A stretch of 35,924 nt of DNA from a virus. A program made the translations under genes and the position numbers. The notes under the pieces are model-generated. The model ran no database searches. It was not told the DNA's origin and saw only the letters and a program-made list of their open reading frames with translations. Each line of letters starts with the position of its first letter. Position 1 is the first letter of the stretch. Positions 1 to 7,958 of this stretch are shown in pieces. The DNA is taken from IMG/VR virus record IMGVR_UViG_3300033146_001215, positions 1 through 35,924 of that record. One strand, given 5' to 3'.

Positions 1-90
1 TGACTTTATAATTATCGGAATAATTTCAATCACGCATCGCTGTAAATCTTCATTATCTACCTCGTAATTCTGCAAATCCATTACTTTCAT
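1..90 (-). CDS. Partial unknown gene, N-terminal 30 residues
   Basis: An ATG at 90 opens a reading frame that runs off the left edge without a stop. The visible peptide begins MKVMDLQNYE and has a hydrophobic Ile-rich stretch near residue 22-28. It starts 20 bases after the stop of the preceding gene on the same strand, as expected for the next gene of the late unit. No family is recognisable from 30 residues. Coding status is supported only by strand, spacing and an open frame, so it remains tentative. Confidence 0.5.
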   Translation of the reverse strand, partial: MKVMDLQNYEVDNEDLQRCVIEIIPIIIKS

Positions 91-110
91 TTGTGTCGTT
101 TGTTAGATTG

Positions 111-467
111 TTATGCCCCATTAGGAGAATAACCTTGTTTCTTTGCTTCTTCTTGCATTTTTTCAATGAATGTTGCAAAATGAAAAACATAAGCCGCTTC
201 AAATCCGTGCATTTTTAATGGATGTTCAGCATTTAATATCACATCAAAAGTACTTTTAGGCAATATGTTTTCCTTTTGCTTATCAGTTAGGTTTAATTTG
301 TGTAAGTATTTCGCAAATTCAATTCGTAATTCATCTATATCTTCGTCACTTATTTCTATTCCCTCATATTGTTTTCTCACAAAATAGCGAAATAAATCAA
401 CGGGGCATAACAATGCGTCATACGGCATTGCCTTAATTTCTTTTTTATTTGAAGTTTTATTTTCCAT
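111..467 (-). CDS. Unknown late protein, 118 aa
   Basis: Hypothetical protein with no family I recognise. It is charged and probably helical, has no membrane segment, and carries an acidic stretch around residues 38-50 (EISDEDIDEL). It begins with ATG after a 59-base gap that follows the putative spanin-like gene, and no promoter is visible in that gap. Its place at the end of the late unit, next to the membrane-anchored protein, suggests a late accessory role (lysis or host interaction). That is position-based inference only. Confidence 0.6.
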   Translation of the reverse strand: MENKTSNKKEIKAMPYDALLCPVDLFRYFVRKQYEGIEISDEDIDELRIEFAKYLHKLNLTDKQKENILPKSTFDVILNAEHPLKMHGFEAAYVFHFATFIEKMQEEAKKQGYSPNGA

Positions 468-526
468 ATTTAATTAGTTTTTATATTAATAATTCGTGTT
501 TCAATTACGGCAACGACCGCATACGC

Positions 527-901
527 TTACCGGTTATAATTAATATATTGCCTTTCGTACATTTCCTTGAAAATATCACTTTGTTCACCAAGTTCATAAA
601 TAACTTTTCTGATTTTTCGGTCTAATTTTGCCCTGTCCTTTCCTGCCTTTCCTGCTTCACTTCTGTAACAAGTCAAACTATCAGAAAGGTTATCAAACCT
701 ACCGTTCAAAGTTTCCATCTGCTCGTGATATGATTCCGTAAAGTTAGCAAACTGCTCAGCGAGATTATTAACAGAGTGAGCAACATCAGTTCTTACTTTT
801 TTATTGCCCTCGATAGTGTTGAAACTGTAATAAAACACCGTTCCAAGCGAAGATATTAACAATCCGATAACAGCTGATATTACAATATTTTTCCAATTCA
901 T
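527..901 (-). CDS. Membrane-anchored coiled-coil protein (spanin- or holin-like)
   Basis: This 124-residue protein has one N-terminal membrane segment (about residues 5-27, starting MNWKNIVISAVIGLLISSLG). The rest is polar, charged and predicted helical (about 35-115), with the spaced hydrophobics of a coiled coil. That layout, a short cytoplasmic N-terminus, one membrane helix and a long periplasmic helix, is that of inner-membrane spanins. Some phage membrane proteins of other function look the same. No lipoprotein partner with a lipobox is seen embedded or nearby, so spanin is a suggestion. Its ATG overlaps the stop of the gene before it (TAATG), which implies translational coupling. Confidence 0.65.
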   Translation of the reverse strand: MNWKNIVISAVIGLLISSLGTVFYYSFNTIEGNKKVRTDVAHSVNNLAEQFANFTESYHEQMETLNGRFDNLSDSLTCYRSEAGKAGKDRAKLDRKIRKVIYELGEQSDIFKEMYERQYINYNR

Positions 902-1320
902 TACAAAAACTCTTTTGGTATTATTTTTTTAACATCTGACAAAGATATGTCACTTTTTTTATATTTCTTAAATCTGTAAACAAAATTCCAAGCTAAGGTA
1001 ACAGCAAATTTTCTTTTGTTAGCTTCTCCAAACTCGTAACCCTCTAAAATCATAAGACTATGAAACAGCTTGTTTGAAAATTTACCGCCTTTATTTGTTA
1101 TCCACAACCAATCGTGAATAAAACAAGCGATATCCGGATGTTTAAAATCCTGAACAACGCTACAACCATCAAATTCCAAAGGAGCGTTCCAATTATCTTT
1201 AAAAGCTAATCTTATTAACTCCCTGACAAACTCAGGAAGCTTCTCTCTTATTGAGTGTCTTATCAATAATCTTTCAAGCTCCTTGCTTGTATAGTTCGAA
1301 TATGGTTGATAGTTTTTCAT
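901..1320 (-). CDS. Unknown, faint DUF1353-like pattern, 139 aa
   Basis: Soluble 139-residue protein. The middle holds an F-D-G-x-S segment (around residue 50), followed by HPDIACFIHDWLW near 61-73 and a later G-G-K-F-S-N-x-L-F-H pattern. Phage proteins of the DUF1353 type share the order 'FDGxS ... HDxLY ... F ... L ... G', so a distant relation is possible, but I cannot confirm it by eye. Start and stop both overlap their neighbours as TAATG, so it is translated as part of the late unit next to the putative lysis gene. Confidence 0.6.
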   Translation of the reverse strand: MKNYQPYSNYTSKELERLLIRHSIREKLPEFVRELIRLAFKDNWNAPLEFDGCSVVQDFKHPDIACFIHDWLWITNKGGKFSNKLFHSLMILEGYEFGEANKRKFAVTLAWNFVYRFKKYKKSDISLSDVKKIIPKEFL

Positions 1321-1892
1321 TAGTAGTTTTCAGTTATGTAGGTTGTGAAATCTAACAGTAAATTATCCTTTATCTCTTGCGAAAAACTCCCCTGTGGTGC
1401 TATTGCACTTAAAAGAGCTTTTGCACTTAACCAATCGCCTGTAATTAGCTTGCTCGTAACACCTGAGAGCGTGCTTTCTATACCAAATATATCAACATCT
1501 GTTTTAAGACCGTTTCGGTAGTCATAAACAAGCTCAGAACGAAACTTATTAAAGTAATTTCTTCCGTTGCTTTCGTGACTATTATCTAATAGTCGCACTC
1601 CGTAAGCTCTACTTATTATTTCAACCTGTTCGGATTTGTCAAAAATAGAGTTTATATTTTCCTGAGTAGTACAAAACCACTGAGTCAATATAGTTTTTTC
1701 AATTGGTCTTTTGTCATTCCAGCCATTAAGACCATCAATTCGCCTTAAATTTTCCTTTACAGTTTTTATATCTGTAAGTTTAAGACCTTGATTGCTCCAA
1801 ACAACGACATTGTCATTATAATTAATCTGATTTGCATCAACGCTTTCAACAATTTTATATTCATCGTTTGATTTATCTTGTACTAAAAACAT
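1320..1892 (-). CDS. Unknown late protein, 190 aa
   Basis: Hypothetical protein of 190 residues with no recognisable domain. The first 60 residues look beta-rich (MFLVQDKSNDEYKIVESVDA...), and the rest mixes helix and loop and ends in an aromatic tail (ITENY). It sits between the putative receptor-binding proteins upstream and the spanin-like gene downstream, overlapping the latter as TAATG. By position it may be a tail tip component, a chaperone for the spike proteins or an accessory protein. The sequence does not decide among these. Confidence 0.6.
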   Translation of the reverse strand: MFLVQDKSNDEYKIVESVDANQINYNDNVVVWSNQGLKLTDIKTVKENLRRIDGLNGWNDKRPIEKTILTQWFCTTQENINSIFDKSEQVEIISRAYGVRLLDNSHESNGRNYFNKFRSELVYDYRNGLKTDVDIFGIESTLSGVTSKLITGDWLSAKALLSAIAPQGSFSQEIKDNLLLDFTTYITENY

Positions 1893-1893
1893 A

Positions 1894-2589
1894 TTATCTA
1901 CCTTTAATTATTAAGTTGTCAATATTAAGTCCTGTATATCCTGAATTTATACTTCCATCAGAAGTAAACTGAAATACAATACGAACATTATCACCAATGT
2001 ATTTGCTCGGAATGTTAAAATCCTCAAAAGTAAAATTATTTAAAGAGCTTATCAGTCCGCTAAGGTTATTTATTGAACTTCCATTATCTGATATAACTGT
2101 TCCGCCTGTAAGATTTACAGATGTATCACAAGCAAAAACCTCAACCCCATCAAAACCCCCCTCAGATGCACATTTCAATATCATTGCAACGCTTATTTCA
2201 GTTAAATTATCAGGTACAGCGAGGTCGAACCAAGCATGAATACTAACATTATTTGAATATCTATTTGAAGCTCCTCCATTATTGCAATTAATCAAAGAGT
2301 TGTTTCCTTCAAATGGCTCAAAACTATTAACATAAAATTGGTCTGAACCATCTGCTGTAAAATTGAGATAAGGAGGTACACCTCCCTCAAAATCTTCGGC
2401 AATAAATACTGTTTCAGTAACGATGTTCTTCTTGCTATCGCCTTTAATAAGCAATAAGCTGTCAGTATCAATCACCTGAACAATACTTGCTGGCTCATTA
2501 TCAGAAATTTTGTTAAGTTGCTCAGTTGTTATTGATGGAATTTGACCATCGCCTCCAAGAATATAAATGCCGTTTTTGTTATATCCCAT
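1894..2589 (-). CDS. Putative secondary receptor-binding or tail tip protein, 231 aa
   Basis: The N-terminal 60 residues (MGYNKNGIYILGGDGQIPSI) resemble the short attachment segments of phage tip proteins. From about residue 65 a beta-rich region follows with many Asn, Ser and Gly, phrases such as FEPFEGNNSLINC and AWFDLAVPDN, and a C-terminal TGLNIDNLIIKGR strand. Together this reads like a jelly-roll carbohydrate-binding module, where 'NIDNLI' closes the fold. The fold and the sugar-binding role are inference. I start at the second codon (ATG at 2589) rather than the GTG at 2592 because the ATG overlaps the upstream TGA. Confidence 0.6.
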   Translation of the reverse strand: MGYNKNGIYILGGDGQIPSITTEQLNKISDNEPASIVQVIDTDSLLLIKGDSKKNIVTETVFIAEDFEGGVPPYLNFTADGSDQFYVNSFEPFEGNNSLINCNNGGASNRYSNNVSIHAWFDLAVPDNLTEISVAMILKCASEGGFDGVEVFACDTSVNLTGGTVISDNGSSINNLSGLISSLNNFTFEDFNIPSKYIGDNVRIVFQFTSDGSINSGYTGLNIDNLIIKGR

Positions 2590-2909
2590 CACTCATTGAT
2601 TTTTGCACCAACTTTTTCAAGTAATGCTGTTAATAACTCTTGACTACCAACTGTTGATAAGTCATAGTTGTTTGGATTGCCTGAACTCATATTTTGCTTT
2701 TCAGTCAAGATGCTCGGCTCATCAATATCAGGAGTTTCAATCAAAGCTCCATCAACTATCAAGTCAGTTTCTTCACCCTCGACATATTTTACTACAACTC
2801 TATCATTTGGTACTAATTCAATAGTAGTTTCATCATCTGTTCCCTTGTTAAATATTTCTATTAACCTGTTCTGAAATGCGATTTGTTTTATTATTTTTTT
2901 TACTGCCAT
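2589..2909 (-). CDS. Unknown small structural-region protein, 106 aa
   Basis: Small acidic protein of 106 residues. It starts with a basic strand (MAVKKIIKQIAFQNRL), continues with a beta-like section containing E-G-E-E-T-D, and ends in an amphipathic helix (ELLTALLEKVGAKINE). It lies between the spike gene and a second putative tip protein, so a linker, adaptor or chaperone role for tail tip assembly is plausible but unproven. The leader before its ATG (AAAATAAAATAAG) is almost identical to that of the major capsid gene, which suggests strong late translation. Confidence 0.6.
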   Translation of the reverse strand: MAVKKIIKQIAFQNRLIEIFNKGTDDETTIELVPNDRVVVKYVEGEETDLIVDGALIETPDIDEPSILTEKQNMSSGNPNNYDLSTVGSQELLTALLEKVGAKINE

Positions 2910-2920
2910 CTTATTTTATT

Positions 2921-4801
2921 TTAAACGTGAAATCTTTTAAAATTCTCCCCTGTATAAGCTGAGGTTATTAATATATTCTTATGTAAGTTATCAATATCAA
3001 TAGTGTTAATAAAGCTCGCACTATATTTACTGTTTCTTGCTGTATCAATAAAACTTTTATAGAATCCTGTTGGAGAATGTATTCCATTCGTAGGATTATA
3101 ATTAGTTGTTTCTCTATAAGTATTATTAATGCCAAAAGCATCAAATCCTACATAAGTAGCATTTTCAAATTTTGTTACATTAAACCCATAAGCTACACTT
3201 TCGGGGTGTGCTACTGCATAATCATTCCAAGCATCAATAAAATCGTCAACCAAATCTTCGGGGTTTGTTGTGCTTGCTGTAACAACTAATGAAACTGTGT
3301 CGGGATTACTCCAAAGATGGTTATCATACGGAGTTATGAATAACTCATATTCTGTTCCTACAACAATAACCTCATCTTTTCTAAGATACCTTGAAACGCC
3401 AATAGGCTCAGAATGACTTGTCATAAGTTGAAAAAAACCTTTATTAAACACACAATTTATAATCTCGCAATCTTTACGAATGCCATTTCTAATACTTGCA
3501 ATATTATTTCTATAATCATCAACTAATGGATTTTCAATATAAAAATTGCAATTTTCTAATCTTAATCTTTTAGCTGTAATATGACTAAAGTAAATATTTG
3601 TAGTCCAATCAGCATCGCGATAATTATAAAAATCTGTATTCTTAATCTTGTAATTATAATTTTTATACATATTAATATTCGCACCGCCTAAATTTGTTTT
3701 AAGAATACAGTCGTCAAGGATAACCCCTCCGTTGTTTCTTATTGTAAAACCTAAATCACTTTCAAGCGTACAATTTTTATAAGTTACTGGTCTATATCCT
3801 GCATTATTGTAAATGCTATCTTGTGCGGATAATAGTTCTATATTTTCAAAATAAGCTCCTGTATGTCGATTATTTACATGACCTATATCAGATTTTATAA
3901 GTTTTACATTTTTTATTTTATAATCATCGCTTGAAGTAACACAATTACCGCCAACAAAATTTCTTATAACATTGGCACTGTCAATACGAATGCCATAACC
4001 ACTAAAAACATGACACAGATTTGGATTTGTGGGGCTTCCATTTCTGTAAAAATTACCATTTCCTTTTATTATTATCTTACAATGATTATTTAACACATCA
4101 AACAAGCTTTTATCGTCTGATGTATTACATTGTAAAGTTACATTATTGGCTACATCAACAATAACTCTATGAGTAAGATAATCTTGTGTTATTAATATAT
4201 CGTTCTCAATAAAAACATCATTGTAATAACTTTTTCCATTTGAATTTACATATTTAAAAGTCCAATCGTTTTCCCAGTTGTCGGCAATCTTAGCGTTGTA
4301 AGCTCCCATAAATGTAGCGAAATGCTTCTGAGAATTTTCTAACTCTCCTGTCGTGTCATTACCAGCTTTTGATATAAAAACGGTTTTTGGTACAAAGTTA
4401 TGCGGAATAGAGTTAAATAAATCCTCAACCCATTTTTTATAAACTAAATCTCTATCGTTTGATGGAACGAAGCCTGCATCAATTTGTATAGAGCCATTCT
4501 TTTTTAAGTATGGTCCTAAGTCAATAGTTGTGAAATTAGCAACTACATTCCAAGTTGTATCTTCATCATCTATTAATGCAGATTGATTATGAATAGTAAC
4601 ACCATTCAACTCTCCGCCTGTAAAAGTATAACCGCTTTCAGACAATCCATCAACGATATAAAAATCTCCAACGTCAGGTATGTTGTCAGGATATTCTTGC
4701 CCTACTGTCGGAGTAAAAACTCCTATAAATTTCATCGGGAATTCAATACCGTTTCCGCCTTGCAGAAATGGAGGTAAAAATGTTTGGCTCGGATGTATCA
4801 T
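2921..4801 (-). CDS. Tail spike / fibre protein with beta-helix domain
   Basis: A 626-residue protein that probably binds the host surface. The N-terminus (about 1-55, MIHPSQTFLPPFLQGGNG then a GDFYIVDG strand pair) looks like a virion attachment domain. Residues about 190-470 carry many short beta strands with Asn-rich turns (patterns like YKNCTLESD, LDDCILKTN, LENCNFYIEN repeating every 20-25 residues), typical of right-handed beta-helix (pectate-lyase-like) spikes. A separate C-terminal domain follows from about 480. Enzymatic activity cannot be read from the sequence. Its ATG overlaps the upstream stop (TAATG). Confidence 0.72.
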   Translation of the reverse strand: MIHPSQTFLPPFLQGGNGIEFPMKFIGVFTPTVGQEYPDNIPDVGDFYIVDGLSESGYTFTGGELNGVTIHNQSALIDDEDTTWNVVANFTTIDLGPYLKKNGSIQIDAGFVPSNDRDLVYKKWVEDLFNSIPHNFVPKTVFISKAGNDTTGELENSQKHFATFMGAYNAKIADNWENDWTFKYVNSNGKSYYNDVFIENDILITQDYLTHRVIVDVANNVTLQCNTSDDKSLFDVLNNHCKIIIKGNGNFYRNGSPTNPNLCHVFSGYGIRIDSANVIRNFVGGNCVTSSDDYKIKNVKLIKSDIGHVNNRHTGAYFENIELLSAQDSIYNNAGYRPVTYKNCTLESDLGFTIRNNGGVILDDCILKTNLGGANINMYKNYNYKIKNTDFYNYRDADWTTNIYFSHITAKRLRLENCNFYIENPLVDDYRNNIASIRNGIRKDCEIINCVFNKGFFQLMTSHSEPIGVSRYLRKDEVIVVGTEYELFITPYDNHLWSNPDTVSLVVTASTTNPEDLVDDFIDAWNDYAVAHPESVAYGFNVTKFENATYVGFDAFGINNTYRETTNYNPTNGIHSPTGFYKSFIDTARNSKYSASFINTIDIDNLHKNILITSAYTGENFKRFHV

Positions 4802-5091
4802 TATGCGTAAAGTATTACATCGTTAATATCAATTCCTGAGCCATTCTCAAAAACCTTTTTAACCATTATGTTAATATAATAAACCTCCCAAAGCTCGATT
4901 GTTCTCGGCTCTGTTTCGCCAGCTAAAAGCACTTTGATAAGTTCGTTTCCTGTTTGAGTGTCGTTTGGCTTAATTTTCATTATGCAAACTGACGGCAATA
5001 TATTATCAATGTTATCATCGGAGTACTCAGTAACATCATATTTTCTTGCTCCCTGCCAAATTACTTTTGAACCATCTGTATTTTTTTCCAT
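4801..5091 (-). CDS. Unknown protein between connector and spike, 96 aa
   Basis: Beta-rich 96-residue protein, MEKNTDGSKVIWQGAR to NDVILYA, with alternating hydrophobics in the second half (ELWEVYYINIMVKKVF). Its position after portal and the connector-like protein and before the spike fits a head-tail joining, head-decoration or neck component, but no family is recognised. A TTG extension to 5145 would overlap the upstream gene by 55 bases. The ATG at 5091 overlaps the upstream TAA by one base, as at several other junctions here, so I chose that start. Confidence 0.6.
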   Translation of the reverse strand: MEKNTDGSKVIWQGARKYDVTEYSDDNIDNILPSVCIMKIKPNDTQTGNELIKVLLAGETEPRTIELWEVYYINIMVKKVFENGSGIDINDVILYA

Positions 5092-5609
5092 TACCTTGAT
5101 ATTTTTATAAATTTCGTTTCGTTTACTTCTCGCTCTACATTGCAATTACCAATATACTCAGGATAAATATCGCTGTGTCTTATCAAATAATCATGAACAG
5201 TTCTAAAATCTGCAAAAGCAATATTTTCAGCCTCCTCACTTTTACCGACCAATATTTTATATTCTGTCGGCTGACTATATTGGCTGTCTTTTTTAACAAA
5301 CCCGAAAGGAGTATCGTTATCAGAGCCATTTAGAACATATCTTGCATAAGATAAATTAACCAGCACCGTTTTTAGTCCTGAGCTTGTATAATTTTTACCT
5401 TTGTAAGTGTAATCTTTCTCATCTAATATGTTTACGATTTCAGGAGCTGTAAGGTTGTTTACAATTCTTGCCAATAGCTCTTGACCTATGTAATCAACAA
5501 ACTTACTTATCTGAGCGTTCCTGATATGTTCATTAACTATATCATCAGAAGCATTAACTGATATATTTCGTATGCCTGCAAAGTCATTTTTATTGATTAT
5601 TAGTTGCAT
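5091..5609 (-). CDS. Putative head-tail connector (DUF6712-like)
   Basis: Soluble, largely helical 172-residue protein placed directly after portal and overlapping it by 20 bases. The pattern of an early 'NDFAGIRNISVNASDDIVNEHIRNAQ' helix pair, then 'LLARIVNN', then a helix with 'VLVNLSYARYVLNG' resembles the small all-helical adaptor proteins (gp6-like, annotated as DUF6712 in Bacteroidota phages) that bind beneath the portal ring. The assignment rests on position and general pattern. No residue-level signature proves it. Confidence 0.5.
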   Translation of the reverse strand: MQLIINKNDFAGIRNISVNASDDIVNEHIRNAQISKFVDYIGQELLARIVNNLTAPEIVNILDEKDYTYKGKNYTSSGLKTVLVNLSYARYVLNGSDNDTPFGFVKKDSQYSQPTEYKILVGKSEEAENIAFADFRTVHDYLIRHSDIYPEYIGNCNVEREVNETKFIKISR

Positions 5610-6729
5610 TATCTCCGCCCTCGTAGTTTATTTGTTCAATTTTATAGTCTATTACAATATCTGTTTTAAAGTTGCTTAAAACACGCTTAAATTGAGAGGC
5701 AATCTCCTCCCTGTGTTCAAGTGTTTGAAAATTGAATATGTTTATCGCTTGCTTAAATGTTTCGCCTGACTGATTTGTTATACCAACTTTATTAAAATTG
5801 GTTAATATTTCAGGTACATTCCAAGACTTATAAACATTCAACTGAGTTGTATTTATCCAGCTTTCAAACAAAGTATCATTAAGATTACTTTTTAATTCAT
5901 CAATTATAAAGCTTCCTTTTGTGTCTTTATCACGACCAATATTTTTGTCCTCGACGGCAACCATTGAGCCAGCGTTGTCCGAGCCTTGAATACTCTGTAT
6001 ATCTTCAACAAAAGCCTCAGCCTTTTCAGGAGTCTCAAAAGGCAAATGTCTTAATAGAGTAATATTCTGAAAGCCGTTGCGTATAGTTTTATATCTGAAA
6101 ATAGGGATTTCAGTATCAACTTGCATATCGGTAACAACTGCATCAAAAGGACTTAAAGGATAAATAGTTGTATCATCAAAAGTATGTATGAATAATTGAC
6201 CTTTATATTCTTGTATTGAGCCAGCTTTTTCAATCTGAGCTTTTACAATTTCTTTATTATCGTTGAAAACGTCAAGCACGTTAAAATCATCACTATTTAT
6301 TTTTTTACCTTTGTCTTTTCCCCAATTATCATAAACAATAGCTTTTCCGATATAATCATTACTATCTTTTTTGCCGAGGCGAACCCATGAAAAAGGGATA
6401 TAAATTATTTCCGCTTTCGATTGGTCTAAATTGTATTTGATATGGAGAGAATAAGCATTATGTTTTGAAACATCTTTTGCTACTTTTCTAAGTAGTTGAT
6501 TTAAGGTTGTCCCCTTTTTGTCAACGATTACATTTTCGCCTCCTGCAAAACCTTTCCCTCGAATAAATTTTGAGGCTGTGTCTGAAATGCTTTTGCCTGT
6601 CGAACTCGCCTTGATAGTAGCTTCAATAATTTGAGGATATACATTTCCTGTTCCGTAGTGATGTATTCCCTGTTGTCTATTAAAAGGTATCGTAATTCGT
6701 GGCTCGTATTTTACCTGCTCTACTTTCAT
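5590..6729 (-). CDS. Portal protein
   Basis: 379 residues, probably the dodecameric portal through which DNA enters the head. Features that fit portal proteins: an N-terminal segment with GTGNVYPQIIEATIKASSTGKSISDTASKFI, a central beta region (IIYIPFSWVRLG...YIGKAIVYDNW), and a C-terminal helical part where SWNVPEILTNFNKVGITNQSGETFKQAINIF matches the portal clip/stem pattern 'VP..L......NQS...F...'. The GTG start at 6747 lies inside a terminator stem-loop, so I take the ATG at 6729 just after it. Portal is normally adjacent to terminase. Here it comes after the tail and capsid genes. Confidence 0.75.
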   Translation of the reverse strand: MKVEQVKYEPRITIPFNRQQGIHHYGTGNVYPQIIEATIKASSTGKSISDTASKFIRGKGFAGGENVIVDKKGTTLNQLLRKVAKDVSKHNAYSLHIKYNLDQSKAEIIYIPFSWVRLGKKDSNDYIGKAIVYDNWGKDKGKKINSDDFNVLDVFNDNKEIVKAQIEKAGSIQEYKGQLFIHTFDDTTIYPLSPFDAVVTDMQVDTEIPIFRYKTIRNGFQNITLLRHLPFETPEKAEAFVEDIQSIQGSDNAGSMVAVEDKNIGRDKDTKGSFIIDELKSNLNDTLFESWINTTQLNVYKSWNVPEILTNFNKVGITNQSGETFKQAINIFNFQTLEHREEIASQFKRVLSNFKTDIVIDYKIEQINYEGGDNATNNQ

Positions 6730-6733
6730 ATTG

Positions 6734-6764
6734 AAAAAAACAGCCACTAATAAAAGAGGCTGTT
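6734..6764 (-). terminator. Intrinsic terminator just upstream of portal
   Basis: Read on the minus strand: AACAGCC, a 12-base loop, GGCTGTT, then seven T residues. This is a classical intrinsic terminator. It lies 15 bases past the stop of the HeH-like gene and 4 bases before the portal ATG, inside what otherwise looks like one late operon. No promoter of the type seen elsewhere is visible between it and portal, so portal and downstream genes would depend on read-through. It probably lowers their dose relative to capsid. Confidence 0.8.
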
Positions 6765-6778
6765 ATATTTTTTGTGTA

Positions 6779-7333
6779 TTACTTTGTTTCTTCATCGCTT
6801 GTATCAGCATTTTCGCTGTTTCCTTTTTGCTCAGGAGTATCTTTTTTCTTAGCTCTAAGCTCAGCAATTTGAGATTTCAACTCAGCAACGCTGTGTCTTT
6901 TATCTAAATCAACACCAAACTCCTCCAAAGCAATAGCTTCCAAATCGTTTTTTTCTTCGGCTTCTAACAAGTCAGAGATATGCTCAGCAACTCTCTTTTT
7001 GTAATTTTTAGGATGTTTGCTAAAAGCACTTATCCTTTTAAAATTCTGATTGATAAATTGCATTGCAATATCATCAGTAAGATTTTTGTTAGTGTATGAC
7101 ATACCTTTAAATGTCAATACTCTATTATCCGCCAAAACAAACTCGTTAGTTTGCTTTTTTTCATCACTTTTTGCCATTTGTCTCGCTTTTATTTTGTTAA
7201 AATATGTTAGTAGTACTTTTTCGCACGATGTACCGTTAAACTCGCTAAAATGAGTTTTGATGAGTTTCAGGAACGCTTTTGTTAATTCAGCGTTCCTTTT
7301 AATCTCATTATAGGTTGTCGTAGTTAAGTCCAT
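6779..7333 (-). CDS. Unknown virion-region protein with C-terminal HeH/LEM-like segment
   Basis: 184 residues. The N-terminal half is helical. The middle (ADNRVLTFKGMSYTNKNLTDDIAMQFI) looks like a small beta-alpha unit. Near the C-terminus, FGVDLDKRHSVAELKSQIAEL resembles the HeH/LEM helix-extension-helix motif found on phage head and neck proteins, followed by a charged disordered tail rich in Glu, Lys and Asp. It follows the tail-tube-like gene and precedes an intrinsic terminator. The longer TTG start (7357) overlaps the upstream gene, and the ATG at 7333 sits 5 bases after that stop and was chosen. Confidence 0.6.
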   Translation of the reverse strand: MDLTTTTYNEIKRNAELTKAFLKLIKTHFSEFNGTSCEKVLLTYFNKIKARQMAKSDEKKQTNEFVLADNRVLTFKGMSYTNKNLTDDIAMQFINQNFKRISAFSKHPKNYKKRVAEHISDLLEAEEKNDLEAIALEEFGVDLDKRHSVAELKSQIAELRAKKKDTPEQKGNSENADTSDEETK

Positions 7334-7337
7334 AAGA

Positions 7338-7913
7338 TTACGCAACCAATCCCTCAATCATTGTTAAGGTTGTCTCATAGTCTGTGTCGAAAATCGTATA
7401 AGGTACGTTTGGTTCTTCTGCTCCATCATCTGATTTAAGCATAATACTAAGTACTCCTGAATTTTCGTTTGTGTTTCTTCCGCTATCTCCAAGTACAAGA
7501 CCGCTGTCAAGACCGTAAATCTCAAACTTTGTTTCGTTGTCTGCTCCTTTGTTCTCCAAAATCACACACACCTCAGCGTTTGTAAGCTCTTTTAATCGAG
7601 CTTTAACAGCATTGTTATAGTCTGTTACTTTTATATCAATAGTATGAGCCCAATAGTCCGAGCCAAACTCTTTCGATACATTTTTGTAATCACCACCAAG
7701 AGAGTTTTTCAACACTTCAAGGTTAAAAGCGTGATTTCCCATTTTCATCAAAAATGTTTTGATAATCAATGAATTTGTAGCATCAAAAACCAAACCAGCC
7801 TTATCAACATCATTAATATTCATCATCCAAGCTTTGGTTTTTACTCCTGCTATCGGTTGGTTATCGCAATCATTAAGAATGCCATCACTTATATTTCCGT
7901 TGCAATTTGCCAT
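7338..7913 (-). CDS. Probable major tail (tube) or abundant virion protein
   Basis: 191 residues. The Cys-containing N-terminus (MANCNGNISDGILNDCDNQP, then IAGVKTKAWMMN) followed by a beta-rich body is a pattern I associate with abundant structural proteins in Bacteroidota phages, usually called tail tube. The sections HTIDIKVTDYNN and VCVILENKGADNETKFEIYGLDSGLVLGD fit a tube beta-sandwich. It lies directly after the major capsid gene and shares the same A-rich leader (AAAATATAATAAG), which suggests high expression. It could instead be a head decoration or head completion protein. Confidence 0.5.
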   Translation of the reverse strand: MANCNGNISDGILNDCDNQPIAGVKTKAWMMNINDVDKAGLVFDATNSLIIKTFLMKMGNHAFNLEVLKNSLGGDYKNVSKEFGSDYWAHTIDIKVTDYNNAVKARLKELTNAEVCVILENKGADNETKFEIYGLDSGLVLGDSGRNTNENSGVLSIMLKSDDGAEEPNVPYTIFDTDYETTLTMIEGLVA

Positions 7914-7958
7914 CTTATTATATTTTTAAGATTAATAAATAAAACTATTGAGCATAAA

